From Clostridia bacterium (GTDB lineage: Bacteria; Bacillota; Clostridia; Peptostreptococcales; Anaerovoracaceae), in assembly GCA_902363595.1 (NCBI GenBank), contig CABJAP010000021.1:1-61685 (forward strand): DNA of 61,685 nucleotides. Reading direction: 5' to 3'. The position numbers and the translations under genes are program-made. Below the pieces are notes generated by a model. The model made no database searches. It was not told the origin of the DNA and worked only from the letters and a program-made list of their open reading frames with translations. Of the stretch, positions 42,805-51,234 are shown in pieces. Every line of letters begins with the position of its first letter. The stretch's first letter is position 1.

Positions 42805-44397
42805 TTATTTTCTGTCAATGCCGCGCACTTCCCGCAGCACCTTGGCAAGCTCCCGCCTCTGCACTGGTTTGGAAATGTGGCGATCCATACCGGCTTTCTT
42901 TGATGCCTGGATATCCTCTGTGAAGGCATTTCCCGTGAGCGCGATGATCGGCACGCTGGCACCCGCATCCGACATGCTGCGGATCTGTTTTGTTGCCTCA
43001 TAACCGTTCATTCCCGGCATCTGTACGTCCATGAGAACAGCATCGAATTGTTCTCCTTTAAGCCGGAATGAAGTGACAGCTTCCAGCCCGTTGCCCGCCC
43101 ATTCTACCTTGCATCCGGTCAGTTCTAAAATATCCTTGAGTACTTCAGCGGTCAGTTCATTATCCTCAACAAGTAAAATTCGCAATCCTGCAAGATCATC
43201 CTTTTCCGAAGATGCCAGGCTGGTTCTGCCCATATCCGCCGTTTCCTGCAATTGGAGCTGCAACGGCAGGTTGACAGTGAATATCGTTCCTTCTCCCAGC
43301 TTGCTTTCAACGAAAATCTTTCCGTCCATCAATTCTACCAGACTTTTGGTGATGGCCATCCCAAGGCCAGTTCCCTCTACGCCTCCATAAACACCGTTCC
43401 GTTCCTTTTCAAAAGGCTCAAAGATAACCTTCAAGAATTCCTCTGACATTCCATAACCATTATCAAATACTTTCATCTGATAGGTCACGTACATATCATC
43501 CTCGCCGGTTTTTGCCACAGTTTCCACGGCCTGAAAAAAGAGTTTCCCGCCCTCGGGCGTATACTTAACTGCATTGGATAATAAGTTGATCAAAATTTGT
43601 TTGATCCGTACAGCATCTCCGTTGACATGATCATGAACAATGATCCATTCTGTTTCCAGTTCCTGATTTTTGTCTTCTGCTTGGGTTTGTATAATATCCG
43701 TAACCGACTCCAGCAGCGTCGACATTTGAAAGCTCTCATAATCCAAGGACATTCTTTCGCTTTCAATTCTTGACATATCCAGCACATCGTTCAAGAGACT
43801 CAATAGATAATTGGAGGAGCGGAAAATCTTATGTATGTATCCTTGTACCTTTTCCCCGTCTTCTTTATGCTCAATCGCCAGATCCGCTAAGCCGATGATT
43901 GCATTTAGAGGTGCACGGATATCGTGTGATACGGTGGAAAGAAAGCGGCTCTTTGCATCGTTGGACCGGTTTGCTTCCAAAAGTTCCTGCCTGGTCTTAT
44001 CTAACAGCGCCCTTTCCTTGGAATAATCCAAAACATGAAAAATCAGTTTTTCTTCGCTGCTGTCAAAAAGAAATGCAAGGCGCCATCTGCATTTGCACCA
44101 AACGGCCTGACCTGTACGCAGATTGGTCAGACAGCACTCTGATTCAAAAGGCTCTGAGCCTAACCGCATGGCTTCAAGGATTTCCTGCGAAACTCCCACC
44201 CGATCCAGCAGCGTAAAAACGCATCCTTCAGTATCTGCATTTTGTATGCCCAGCAGCGCATTTCCGCCTGTGCTGATATATTCAATATTAAGACTCAGGC
44301 GGTCGGCAACGATCAGAACATCTTCCGGACTGTCAAAGATTTCATCCATACACTCGTATCCAAGAGCCGACTCTTGCTCTTTCTTCCTCCTCAACAT
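42805..44397 (-). CDS. Hybrid sensor histidine kinase (PAS-HisKA-HATPase-receiver)
   Basis: Protein of 530 residues without membrane helices. PAS-like sensor (about 15-130), HisKA with the phospho-acceptor in STVSHDIRAPLNAIIGLADL (about 155), HATPase (N box LLSNAVKYTPEGGK, G boxes near DNGYGMSEEF and GTGLGMAITKSLVELM) and a C-terminal receiver with LRILLVEDNE, the phospho-acceptor in VLMDVQMPGMNGYE and a conserved Lys in HISKPVQRRE. No output domain follows, so a separate phosphotransfer partner or protein is needed. AGAGG site upstream. Signal unknown. Confidence 0.92.
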   Translation of the reverse strand: MLRRKKEQESALGYECMDEIFDSPEDVLIVADRLSLNIEYISTGGNALLGIQNADTEGCVFTLLDRVGVSQEILEAMRLGSEPFESECCLTNLRTGQAVWCKCRWRLAFLFDSSEEKLIFHVLDYSKERALLDKTRQELLEANRSNDAKSRFLSTVSHDIRAPLNAIIGLADLAIEHKEDGEKVQGYIHKIFRSSNYLLSLLNDVLDMSRIESERMSLDYESFQMSTLLESVTDIIQTQAEDKNQELETEWIIVHDHVNGDAVRIKQILINLLSNAVKYTPEGGKLFFQAVETVAKTGEDDMYVTYQMKVFDNGYGMSEEFLKVIFEPFEKERNGVYGGVEGTGLGMAITKSLVELMDGKIFVESKLGEGTIFTVNLPLQLQLQETADMGRTSLASSEKDDLAGLRILLVEDNELTAEVLKDILELTGCKVEWAGNGLEAVTSFRLKGEQFDAVLMDVQMPGMNGYEATKQIRSMSDAGASVPIIALTGNAFTEDIQASKKAGMDRHISKPVQRRELAKVLREVRGIDRK

Positions 44398-44720
44398 TTC
44401 TCTAACCTCTTTTCTTTTACCGCAGTAATGCAGATCGCCGCAAACATTCCCGGTTCTGCCCGATACACAGCTGCGGAAATTGTTGTTTTCTTTCCCTGAA
44501 TCCTTCGGATATTTTCGCGCTCATCATATACTCTTATTTCCATTATACCCTCTTTTTTCCTAAATATGATAACATTTTAGTAAATTAACTCCTAACATAA
44601 CATGATTTTACAATTAATTGCGCCAAATAAGCAATTTTCTTTTCGACAAAATCAGACAGATCCTGTGGATACGTCTGCTATGCAATCAGCCATATAGGCC
44701 TATATCTTTTTTATTACGTA

Positions 44721-44796
44721 GGAAATATCGTCAGCGATATTTCCGGAGTATCAACAAAGTCTACTTCTTTTAAGAATCGGCAAAGCCGACTTTGTT
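44721..44796. repeat. Two hairpins in a gene-free stretch
   Basis: GGAAATATCG-TCAG-CGATATTTCC (44721-44744) is a perfect 10-bp hairpin. AACAAAGTC (44753-44761) pairs with GACTTTGTT (44788-44796) and encloses CGGC-AAA-GCCG. The gap 44398-45015 has no convincing gene; a smaller hairpin GGACAA..TTGTCC lies at about 44839-44856. Function unknown. Confidence 0.45.
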
Positions 44797-44960
44797 ATAG
44801 TTCCCATGTTTCCGAGTAAATGTTATAGTGTAGACGCTGGGACAAGGAAAGTTGTCCGAAAAGAAGCTTTGTCTCCTCAACTTCATAAATATAAACCGAA
44901 GTGAGTGTAAAAGTGCAAGTCAAAAATGCGGGCGTCCATCCTGCATGTTTACTTTTTGCA

Positions 44961-44996
44961 AAAAGAAAGAGACACAGGGCCGGCTGTGCCTCTCCT
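44961..44996 (-). terminator. Terminator at the end of the folate-COG0523 run
   Basis: On the minus strand GAGAGGCACAG pairs with CTGTGTCTCT (complement of 44968-44994) and is followed by TTCTTTTTGC. It lies about 20 bases after the last gene of the run. Confidence 0.8.
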
Positions 44997-45015
44997 TTTA
45001 ATCTTGTGTTTTTTA

Positions 45016-45957
45016 TCACGTAAAGGCGACCAGTTCCTGTTCCGGTTTGTTTCCTTCCTCAATATGAATCAAATGCAGCAGGGGGCCTTCTTCTCCGTAC
45101 ATTTTGCTGAAACCATAATCAAATTGAGCCGTAACCCGTACCCAGTCTCCATGTTCAAAGGGCATTTCACCCTCGAAGTCACAGATAAACCCCAGAAATT
45201 GAATATCATCTTCGCAGCAGGTCATGATATGGCGGCCGGGGACAAAGTATTTCTGAGAGGCTTTGGCGCTGGCGCAGTATCTTGCTGTAAACATAACCTC
45301 TTTTCCCATATAGCGGTCGGGATGGTCCATTGCATCCAGATACCAAAGCCCGTAATCCATATCCTCAATGACCACTGTCTGTCCGCTGTAATCAAAGGGC
45401 ATTTCTTCGATTTCGTTTTCAAACATGGTGCCGTCGGTGCGCTCAAAAGCCACTTGGACCTGAGGATTAAGGGCTTTCAGGCTTCTTCGGAATTTGAGCC
45501 GATCCGTATCATCGCCGCAGCGGTTGAATATGATCAGATTGGACTCCTTCAGCGGCTCCATAAAAACCTTGCGCATGTTGGCAATATACATTTCTGCAGA
45601 CCCGGCATCGACGGTGGAATAGATGCCGCCGATGAACCAGTCTTCGGGAATTCCGCTCTCAAACAGCGTACTCAGCTCCCACATTCCATTGTATTCGATT
45701 ATAATTTGAGCCGGCCGGTACGTTTTTTCACAACGTCTCCAAAAAAGCTCATTGAGTTCTTCCGGATCCTCCACGTCGATCTTTTTTATTTGATATTGTT
45801 CCAAAAATGCATCGCTGAATGAGGTTTCCCCCTCTTCACACTGAATCAGCAGCGTCGTCCCCGGCTCCAGAAAGTCTTCTTCACCAGCGACCTCCTGAAT
45901 CAGGGTCGTCTTTCCGCTGTCCAAAAGTCCTGTAAACAAATAAACAGGAATTTCCAT
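45016..45957 (-). CDS. COG0523-type GTPase with C-terminal DUF1980-like domain
   Basis: Protein of 313 residues. The N-terminal half is a divergent CobW/COG0523 GTPase (P-loop TGLLDSGKTT, then IIIEYNGMW, LIIFNRCG). The C-terminal half (about 215-313; GKEVMFTARYCASAKASQKY and FVPGRHIMTCCEDDIQFLGF) is an OB-fold-like domain of the DUF1980/YcgQ kind. COG0523 proteins are metal chaperones, mostly for zinc. It is the second of two such genes and ends the operon at the terminator 44961-44996. Confidence 0.82.
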   Translation of the reverse strand: MEIPVYLFTGLLDSGKTTLIQEVAGEEDFLEPGTTLLIQCEEGETSFSDAFLEQYQIKKIDVEDPEELNELFWRRCEKTYRPAQIIIEYNGMWELSTLFESGIPEDWFIGGIYSTVDAGSAEMYIANMRKVFMEPLKESNLIIFNRCGDDTDRLKFRRSLKALNPQVQVAFERTDGTMFENEIEEMPFDYSGQTVVIEDMDYGLWYLDAMDHPDRYMGKEVMFTARYCASAKASQKYFVPGRHIMTCCEDDIQFLGFICDFEGEMPFEHGDWVRVTAQFDYGFSKMYGEEGPLLHLIHIEEGNKPEQELVAFT

Positions 45958-45986
45958 AATCTCTGCCTCCTTATTGCTCCGGCCCT

Positions 45987-47021
45987 CTATTTACCAAAGA
46001 CCCGCTTTAGATCGTCCGTTTTGAGCTCGGTCCCGATCACACAGATTCTGCCCGTATAGTCAGGGCGGCACCTGCGGATCTCTGTCTCTTCGGGGACCAT
46101 GTCAAACTCGAGCCACTGTCCGTCCTCACCTTCCACGATGCCTTTAGCCCGCAGAACCGTGCCGAATTCATCGGTCATGCTGAGCATTTTCAGCGTATCC
46201 GCAAGCTCGGATTCATTGAATTTGTGGACCGTTTCGATCCCCCAGCTTGTGAACACTTCATCCGCATGATGGTGGCCTTCGTGATCGTGGTCATGATGAT
46301 GTTCATGGCCGCAGCCGCAGCTTTCATCGTGGTGGTGGTGATGTTCATGATGGTGATCTTCATGGTGGCAGGCTCCATGGTGGTGATCGTGGTCATGCTC
46401 CCTGGCCAGCTCCGCTTCCAGATCATGGGCGTGGTGCAGGGCGTCCAGAATCATTTCGCCGGAAAGCTGCTGCCAGGGCGTGGTAATGATGGCCGCATCC
46501 TCATTATGCTCCTGGATCAAAGCCAGGCATTCCTTGAGTTTTTCCTCGGTCATGTCCTGGGTACGGCTGACAACGATCGTGTCCGCGTTTTCCAGCTGAT
46601 TGTTATAGAATTCTCCGAAATTCTTGATATAGAGCTTTGCCTTTTTCCCATCCACAACTGTAATTTTGCAGTCGATCTCTACCTGGGCGCTTTCCTCCAT
46701 CTCCTTGACGGCGGCGGCCACATCGGACAGCTTGCCCACGCCGGAAGGCTCGATGATCACCCGGTCAGGCTGGAATTCTTCCACCACCTGTTTGAGGGCT
46801 CTTGCAAAGTCGCCTACCAAGGTGCAGCAAATGCAGCCAGAATTCATTTCTGTAACTTCAATGCCGCAGTCCTGCATAAACCGGCTGTCAATGCCGATCT
46901 CACCGAATTCGTTTTCAATAAGAACGATCTTTTCATCCTTCCAAACTTTTGCAATCAGCTCTTTAATAAACGTCGTTTTTCCGGCGCCTAGAAAGCCGGA
47001 TATCAGATCTACCTTTGTCAT
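45987..47021 (-). CDS. COG0523 (CobW-family) GTPase with histidine-rich metal-binding loop
   Basis: Protein of 344 residues. P-loop ISGFLGAGKTTFIKEL, the COG0523 cysteine motif SGCICC (about residue 63), a DxxG-type switch and VIIEPSGVGKLSDV. A long His-rich stretch (about 205-255) containing repeated HH and DHDHEGHHH offers many metal sites, then a CobW C-terminal domain. It probably stores or delivers zinc or a similar metal to target proteins; the zinc-dependent FolE made upstream in the same run is one possible client, which is inference. Confidence 0.9.
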   Translation of the reverse strand: MTKVDLISGFLGAGKTTFIKELIAKVWKDEKIVLIENEFGEIGIDSRFMQDCGIEVTEMNSGCICCTLVGDFARALKQVVEEFQPDRVIIEPSGVGKLSDVAAAVKEMEESAQVEIDCKITVVDGKKAKLYIKNFGEFYNNQLENADTIVVSRTQDMTEEKLKECLALIQEHNEDAAIITTPWQQLSGEMILDALHHAHDLEAELAREHDHDHHHGACHHEDHHHEHHHHHDESCGCGHEHHHDHDHEGHHHADEVFTSWGIETVHKFNESELADTLKMLSMTDEFGTVLRAKGIVEGEDGQWLEFDMVPEETEIRRCRPDYTGRICVIGTELKTDDLKRVFGK

Positions 47022-47041
47022 CGTTTCATTCCCCTTTCAAC

Positions 47042-47890
47042 TTAAAACTTCCCAGTGCGGAAGGCTTCGATCATGGCCGCTGTGATACTGATGCCATTGT
47101 TTTGCTTCGGTATTTCATCTCTATGGAGCCAAACGGCTTCCGACAGCTCCTCCCGATCCAGCCGGACTTGGCTGCTTCCTGAAAGATCGGCGAAAAAGCC
47201 TGAGATCACCGAATCGGAAAATCCCCAGGGCTGACTTCCAAAATACTGAAGGTTTTCCACTTCCAGTCCCACTTCTTCCATTACTTCACGCCGCAGCGCG
47301 CCTTCCAGCGACTCGCCGATCTCAACAAATCCCGCGATCAGAGCCAGTCCTTTGTAAGGCCTGCCCGCGTATCTGGTGACCAGCAGCCGGTCGCCGTCTG
47401 TAACGGCGGCCATGATTACCGGCGAAATTCTGGGATATTGGATGTTCTTGCACTGGGGACAGACCATGGCCCGCTCCCATTTTCCCAGCTTTGCCGGACT
47501 TCCGCAGCAGCCGCAGAACAGGTGCTCCAGATACCAGTGATTCAAATGGCTGGCTGTCACCCCGGCCAGGGCGGCCCAGACAGGTGAAACCCCGTATAAA
47601 TCCCGTAGATCGTGGTATTCCAGGTCTGTCTGCCCTTCTTCCAAATCATGGGGTAAAATGAGGAACATGGGCTCCTGATCCACGGAAAAGGCATAGAGGG
47701 CCTTTTCTTCATATGTTTCAAAGGACCCCGGCAACTGCCCCAGAACCGGCAGCGTCAGGTTTCCCTCTTTATCCTTGTGCAGCAATATCTTGCCGTCTTT
47801 GAATGTAAAGGCCATATGTTCTTTCTCTGCTTGCTGGCGTGCATAAGAATTGTCCAGCTTGTGCGGCGCTATATCCTGTATCATCGTCAT
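47042..47890 (-). CDS. nudC: NADH pyrophosphatase-type NUDIX hydrolase
   Basis: Protein of 282 residues. A zinc ribbon (CGCCGSPAKLG ... MVCPQCKNIQYP) precedes the NUDIX box GFVEIGESLEGALRREVMEE then VG, followed by the NudC-specific SQPWGFSDS. These show hydrolysis of NADH to NMNH and AMP, or removal of NAD caps from RNA. Normal length for the family. It lies 20 bases before the next GTPase gene. Confidence 0.9.
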   Translation of the reverse strand: MTMIQDIAPHKLDNSYARQQAEKEHMAFTFKDGKILLHKDKEGNLTLPVLGQLPGSFETYEEKALYAFSVDQEPMFLILPHDLEEGQTDLEYHDLRDLYGVSPVWAALAGVTASHLNHWYLEHLFCGCCGSPAKLGKWERAMVCPQCKNIQYPRISPVIMAAVTDGDRLLVTRYAGRPYKGLALIAGFVEIGESLEGALRREVMEEVGLEVENLQYFGSQPWGFSDSVISGFFADLSGSSQVRLDREELSEAVWLHRDEIPKQNNGISITAAMIEAFRTGKF

Positions 47891-47896
47891 TTCTCC

Positions 47897-48190
47897 TTAG
47901 AAGTATGGTTCAATATGTTCTCTTACGATCTGCATGATTTCATCCAGGCCTTCCGTACATTCCCAGTCATCGGCAATGTATCGTTTTACGGTTTTATAAA
48001 TCCACTCTTGAAAATAAGCTGCAGCAGCTTCATAATCGTATCCCTGTTTTTGCAGCTGACGGATATCGCTCTCAGCGTAATCTACCATGATCTTGCAGCG
48101 TTTCTTTTCTTTCCCGTCAGTCACATCGTATACGGTGACATCGCAGTTATTGTGAAACGGCTTGTCGCAAACCAGTTTTATGCTATGCAT
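47897..48190 (-). CDS. Small conserved-looking protein, function unknown
   Basis: Protein of 97 residues: IKLVCDKPFHNNCDVTVYDV start, then a helical middle (DIRQLQKQGYDYEAAAAYFQ). No motif I recognise. It lies 6 bases before nudC and 18 after the folB-folK gene, so it is part of the run. Translation start has a weak AAAGAAG site. Confidence 0.6.
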   Translation of the reverse strand: MHSIKLVCDKPFHNNCDVTVYDVTDGKEKKRCKIMVDYAESDIRQLQKQGYDYEAAAAYFQEWIYKTVKRYIADDWECTEGLDEIMQIVREHIEPYF

Positions 48191-48208
48191 CTTCTTTCTT
48201 CACCTCTT

Positions 48209-49027
48209 TTATTCAGATTCCAAATCGGCCAGCATTTCACTTACCCGCTTTCTTGTGAGCGGGTGCCGCACCAAGGGCGCGATCTGGGCCAGAGGCCGCA
48301 GAACAAAATCCCTTTTTTCCATTTCAATATGGGGGATGGTCAGATCCTCAGTATCCAGAATCAAATCATCATAGAGCAGAATATCCAGATCCAGGGTTCT
48401 AGGGCCCCAGCGTATTTCCCGCTTGCGCTCCGCATCTGCTTCGATCCTGTGGATCAGTTCCAGCAGTTCCTGCGGCGTCAGCAGCGTGTGCAGTTCAAGG
48501 CAGCCGTTGAGAAACTCATCCTGGTCCAGATATCCATAGGGCTCTGTCGTCAAAAAATTCGATACTTGCTTCACCCAGCAGCCTTCTTCCTCATCTAGGG
48601 CAGCCACCGCCTGTTTCAAGTATGCCTCTTTATCGCCCATATTAGACCCCAAAGCGATATAGGCCCGATGCCACCCGCGAAGGATTTCCACCGATACGGT
48701 CTCCAGCGGAATGCCGATCGGCGCCCAGGGCTTTTTGATTTCCAATTTGACCTGCTCCAGATTGGAGATCTCCATCAGCATTTTAAAAGCCAGCCTTTCC
48801 GCTGCGGTCTCCAGCAGCTTGAAGGTATTCTCTTCAATGAACGCTTTCATCATCTGGCTGACTTCGCCGTAGTGGATGGATGCGGTCAGATCGTCGGTCA
48901 TTCCCGCCTTCCTCGTATCCGTATATAGAACCGCAGAGATGAGAAATTTTTGTCCCAGTGCGTTTTCTTCCGGAAAAACGCCGTGGCGGGCGAAAACTTC
49001 CAGATTCTTGATATAGATTTTGTCCAT
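48209..49027 (-). CDS. folK: Bifunctional dihydroneopterin aldolase / HPPK (FolB-FolK fusion)
   Basis: Protein of 272 residues joining two folate-pathway steps. Residues about 1-120 are FolB (MDKIYIKNLEVFARHGVFPE, ILRGWH end), converting dihydroneopterin to 6-hydroxymethyl-dihydropterin. Residues about 122-272 are FolK (AYIALGSNMGDKEAYLKQAV, RWGPRTLDLDILLYDD), adding pyrophosphate from ATP. The FolK aspartates in DLDILLYDD are intact. The gene is downstream of folP in the same direction. Confidence 0.95.
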   Translation of the reverse strand: MDKIYIKNLEVFARHGVFPEENALGQKFLISAVLYTDTRKAGMTDDLTASIHYGEVSQMMKAFIEENTFKLLETAAERLAFKMLMEISNLEQVKLEIKKPWAPIGIPLETVSVEILRGWHRAYIALGSNMGDKEAYLKQAVAALDEEEGCWVKQVSNFLTTEPYGYLDQDEFLNGCLELHTLLTPQELLELIHRIEADAERKREIRWGPRTLDLDILLYDDLILDTEDLTIPHIEMEKRDFVLRPLAQIAPLVRHPLTRKRVSEMLADLESE

Positions 49028-49041
49028 GGTTCTCCTAACTG

Positions 49042-49848
49042 TTATTTGCCTAAAATGGCCTCTGTCATACGTATGACCCGTTTATTTTCTTTAATATCGT
49101 GAACCCGCACAAAGGCGCAGCCCTTCATCACGCCCAGGACTGTCGTCGCCAGGGTGCCTTCCAGGCGCTGATCCGCCGGCAGATCCAGCGTCAGTCCGAT
49201 CACCGATTTTCTGGATGTTGCCAGAAGCACCGGATAACCCAAATGGCCCAAAAGCTCCACCCGGTTGATAGCCGTCAGGTTCATTTCATAAGTCTTGCCA
49301 AAACCAATGCCCGGGTCGAGGATGATTTTATCATCTGCAATGCCGCCGTCCTTTGCAAGGCGGACGCATTCCTTCAGATCCTCCAGCATGTCGTTGAGGA
49401 AATCTTCATAAACGGGCTGCTCCCGATTGTGCATCAGGCAGCAGGCCGCCTTTTTTTCTCCGATCAGAGCCGCCATCTGCGGATCCTTTTTCAGTCCCCA
49501 GATATCGTTCACCAGATGGGCGCCCCCTTCCAGCGCAGCACGGGCCACGCTGCTTTTATACGTGTCAATGGAAATGGGGATGTCAAAATTTTTATCGATC
49601 TGCTCGATGACCGGCACAACCCGTTCCATTTCTTCCTCAGGCGTAATGACCGTATGCCCCGGCCTGGTGGATTCTCCGCCCACATCGATGATGTCAGCCC
49701 CTTCCCGGATCATTTCTTCCGCACGAAAAAGAGCGGCATCCAGTCGATTGAACTTTCCCCCGTCGGAAAAGGAGTCCGGGGTCACATTGAGGATCCCCAT
49801 AATGTAAGTTCGATTCGCAGCGTCAAATTCTCGATTGCCGATTTTCAT
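49042..49848 (-). CDS. folP: Dihydropteroate synthase
   Basis: Protein of 268 residues with the TIM-barrel DHPS motifs MGILNVTPDSFSDGGKF, DIIDVGGESTRPGH, PISIDTYKSSVARAALEGGA, LDPGIGFGKT and ATSRKSVIG. It condenses 6-hydroxymethyl-dihydropterin pyrophosphate with p-aminobenzoate; sulfonamides block it. Purine-rich binding site before the ATG at 49848. It lies between an HD-domain gene and folB-folK in the riboswitch-controlled run. Confidence 0.96.
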   Translation of the reverse strand: MKIGNREFDAANRTYIMGILNVTPDSFSDGGKFNRLDAALFRAEEMIREGADIIDVGGESTRPGHTVITPEEEMERVVPVIEQIDKNFDIPISIDTYKSSVARAALEGGAHLVNDIWGLKKDPQMAALIGEKKAACCLMHNREQPVYEDFLNDMLEDLKECVRLAKDGGIADDKIILDPGIGFGKTYEMNLTAINRVELLGHLGYPVLLATSRKSVIGLTLDLPADQRLEGTLATTVLGVMKGCAFVRVHDIKENKRVIRMTEAILGK

Positions 49849-49859
49849 ATATGCTCTCC

Positions 49860-50342
49860 TTAGTAGTCGATTTTTAAATTCATATTTTCTTTATGCCACT
49901 TGCAGGCATCCCTGGCCCGGCAGATAAAACAATTCCGCGACCGCTTGTCCGCTTTGTTAAGGAACGTCCGCAGAGGTCCGCCCTTTTTTACGCCCTCCCG
50001 CCTGTGAAACAGGATAGCATCGATGATCTGGGCCTGCTCCTCGTCGGAAAAGCCGCACTCTGGCAGAATTTTCTCCGCCATGCCTACCCCCGCTTCGTGA
50101 TGGGGAATGTCCTTTGTATATTGGAGCCCTCTGCCGATATCGTGCAGCAGGGCCGCGCTGTAGATGATTTCCCGGGCAATGCCTGCCTGTTCTTCCAAAT
50201 TGTAGATATAGGCCAGCCTTGCCACACTCAAGAAATGTTCCATATCATGTTTGCAGAAAATCCGATCGGTTTCTGCTTCTTCAATGGCCTCCATCGCTTC
50301 CTGGTATGCCGGATGGTTAAAAATTCGATTTACTCTTTCCAT
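49860..50342 (-). CDS. HD-domain phosphohydrolase-like protein
   Basis: Protein of 160 residues with HD-domain ligands: residue H in DMEHFLSVARLAY (about 36), the central pair in LLHDIGRGLQY, and HH in FHRREGV. The C-terminus carries two cysteines (CFICRARDACKWH). Proteins of this type are commonly found between folE and folP in Firmicutes; the likely reaction is removal of phosphate from a pterin or nucleotide intermediate, which would supply the missing dihydroneopterin triphosphate step. That role is inference. Confidence 0.8.
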   Translation of the reverse strand: MERVNRIFNHPAYQEAMEAIEEAETDRIFCKHDMEHFLSVARLAYIYNLEEQAGIAREIIYSAALLHDIGRGLQYTKDIPHHEAGVGMAEKILPECGFSDEEQAQIIDAILFHRREGVKKGGPLRTFLNKADKRSRNCFICRARDACKWHKENMNLKIDY

Positions 50343-50343
50343 A

Positions 50344-50895
50344 TTATTTCACCATTTGTAAAAAAGTCTGCTGCAGCGAATAGTCCTGTGCAAAATCTCC
50401 TCTGACCATGGTGGTCACAGTCTTTGTTCCTGGTTTTTGCACGCCTCGCATGGTCATGCACATGTGCTCTGCCTCAATCATAACCATGACTCCTTTGGGG
50501 TGAAGGTGGGTTTCCAGAGCATCGGCGATCTGGGCGGTCATCTGCTCTTGCAGCTGAGGTCTTCTGGCGTAAACTTCCACAGTTCTGGCCAGCTTGGACA
50601 GTCCCGCCACTGTACCGTCCGGTATATAGGCCACATGCGCTTTCCCGTAAAAGGGCAGCAGGTGATGTTCACAGGTGGAATAAAAGACGATGTCTTTTTC
50701 CAACACCATATTGTTGTTTTCCACGTGAAATTGCTTGGAAAGATGTGCCTCTGCGTCCTGGGCCATTCCTGCGTATATCTCTTCGCACATCCGGGCCACC
50801 CTGTCCGGGGTCTCTAAAAGGCCCTCCCTCTGAGGGTCCTCTCCGATCCCTTCCAGTATGAGCCGGACGCCTTCTTTGATTTTCTTTTGATCCAT
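50344..50895 (-). CDS. folE: GTP cyclohydrolase I (type IA, zinc-dependent)
   Basis: Protein of 183 residues. It makes dihydroneopterin triphosphate from GTP, the first folate step. [20 protein letters not shown] supplies the zinc Cys and His; [16 protein letters not shown] supplies the other Cys. The ATG at 50895 follows GGAG; an upstream open frame to 51114 covers the terminator and part of the riboswitch and is not a real N-terminus. First gene of the run. The zinc-dependent form matters because COG0523 proteins are encoded downstream. Confidence 0.96.
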   Translation of the reverse strand: MDQKKIKEGVRLILEGIGEDPQREGLLETPDRVARMCEEIYAGMAQDAEAHLSKQFHVENNNMVLEKDIVFYSTCEHHLLPFYGKAHVAYIPDGTVAGLSKLARTVEVYARRPQLQEQMTAQIADALETHLHPKGVMVMIEAEHMCMTMRGVQKPGTKTVTTMVRGDFAQDYSLQQTFLQMVK

Positions 50896-50934
50896 GTTGT
50901 TCTGTCTCCTTCTTTTTTTCCCATTGACAGAAAA

Positions 50935-51005
50935 CAAAAAAGCTCTCCATCTATCATGATGCCGGTGAAAAACTTCTCCCTTCACATACATAATGCCAGA
51001 GCTTC
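50935..51005 (-). terminator. Regulatory terminator in the folE leader
   Basis: On the minus strand AAGCTCT (complement of 50998-51004) pairs with AGAGCTT (complement of 50940-50946) and is followed by TTTTTTG; a smaller inner stem GTGAA/TTCAC strengthens it. It lies between the riboswitch and folE, as in transcription-attenuation riboswitches. Confidence 0.75.
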
Positions 51006-51018
51006 TGTTGCAACGGGT

Positions 51019-51105
51019 GCGGAACATACACCGCAAGCAGCTTGTCCGTGCTTTTCGTTTCAGCGGCAACTCCCCATCCGCCGAACACTTGACGCGTACG
51101 TTCCT
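51019..51105 (-). promoter_or_regulatory. Tetrahydrofolate (THF) riboswitch upstream of folE
   Basis: On the minus strand GGAACGTAC (complement of 51096-51104) pairs with GTATGTTCC (complement of 51021-51029) as P1. Between them are the conserved THF-I elements in order: GCGTCAAGTG, ATGGGGAGTTG enclosed by a GCGG/CCGC stem, AACGAAAAG and GCGGTG. This matches the class I THF aptamer as I remember it. It precedes the folate run and a terminator, so it should switch off the genes when reduced folates are abundant. Confidence 0.85.
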
Positions 51106-51132
51106 ATTTTGCATGTTATTACGCTATACTCT

Positions 51133-51160
51133 ATTATAGTACAAATTCAGGAAATTACAA
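51133..51160 (-). promoter_or_regulatory. Promoter of the folate run
   Basis: TTGTAA (complement of 51155-51160), a 16-base spacer and TATAAT (complement of 51133-51138) on the minus strand. Transcription would start near 51126, about 20 bases before the riboswitch P1. Confidence 0.7.
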
Positions 51161-51234
51161 GGATTGTACTTGGAAAATCATCAACCGTGTGCTATCCTGT
51201 TTTCAGCAATTTGAAACAGAAAGTGAATCAACAT

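Noticed and set aside
44961..45822. Plus-strand frame beginning at 44926
   Set aside because: It runs through the terminator and opposite the COG0523 GTPase gene and has no recognisable domain.
50896..51114. N-terminal extension of GTP cyclohydrolase I
   Set aside because: The frame crosses the terminator and riboswitch; the ATG at 50895 has its own binding site and gives the family's normal length.
50887..51234. N-terminal extension of the asparaginase
   Set aside because: It overlaps folE and its riboswitch on the other strand, and the family begins at the ATG at 51235.
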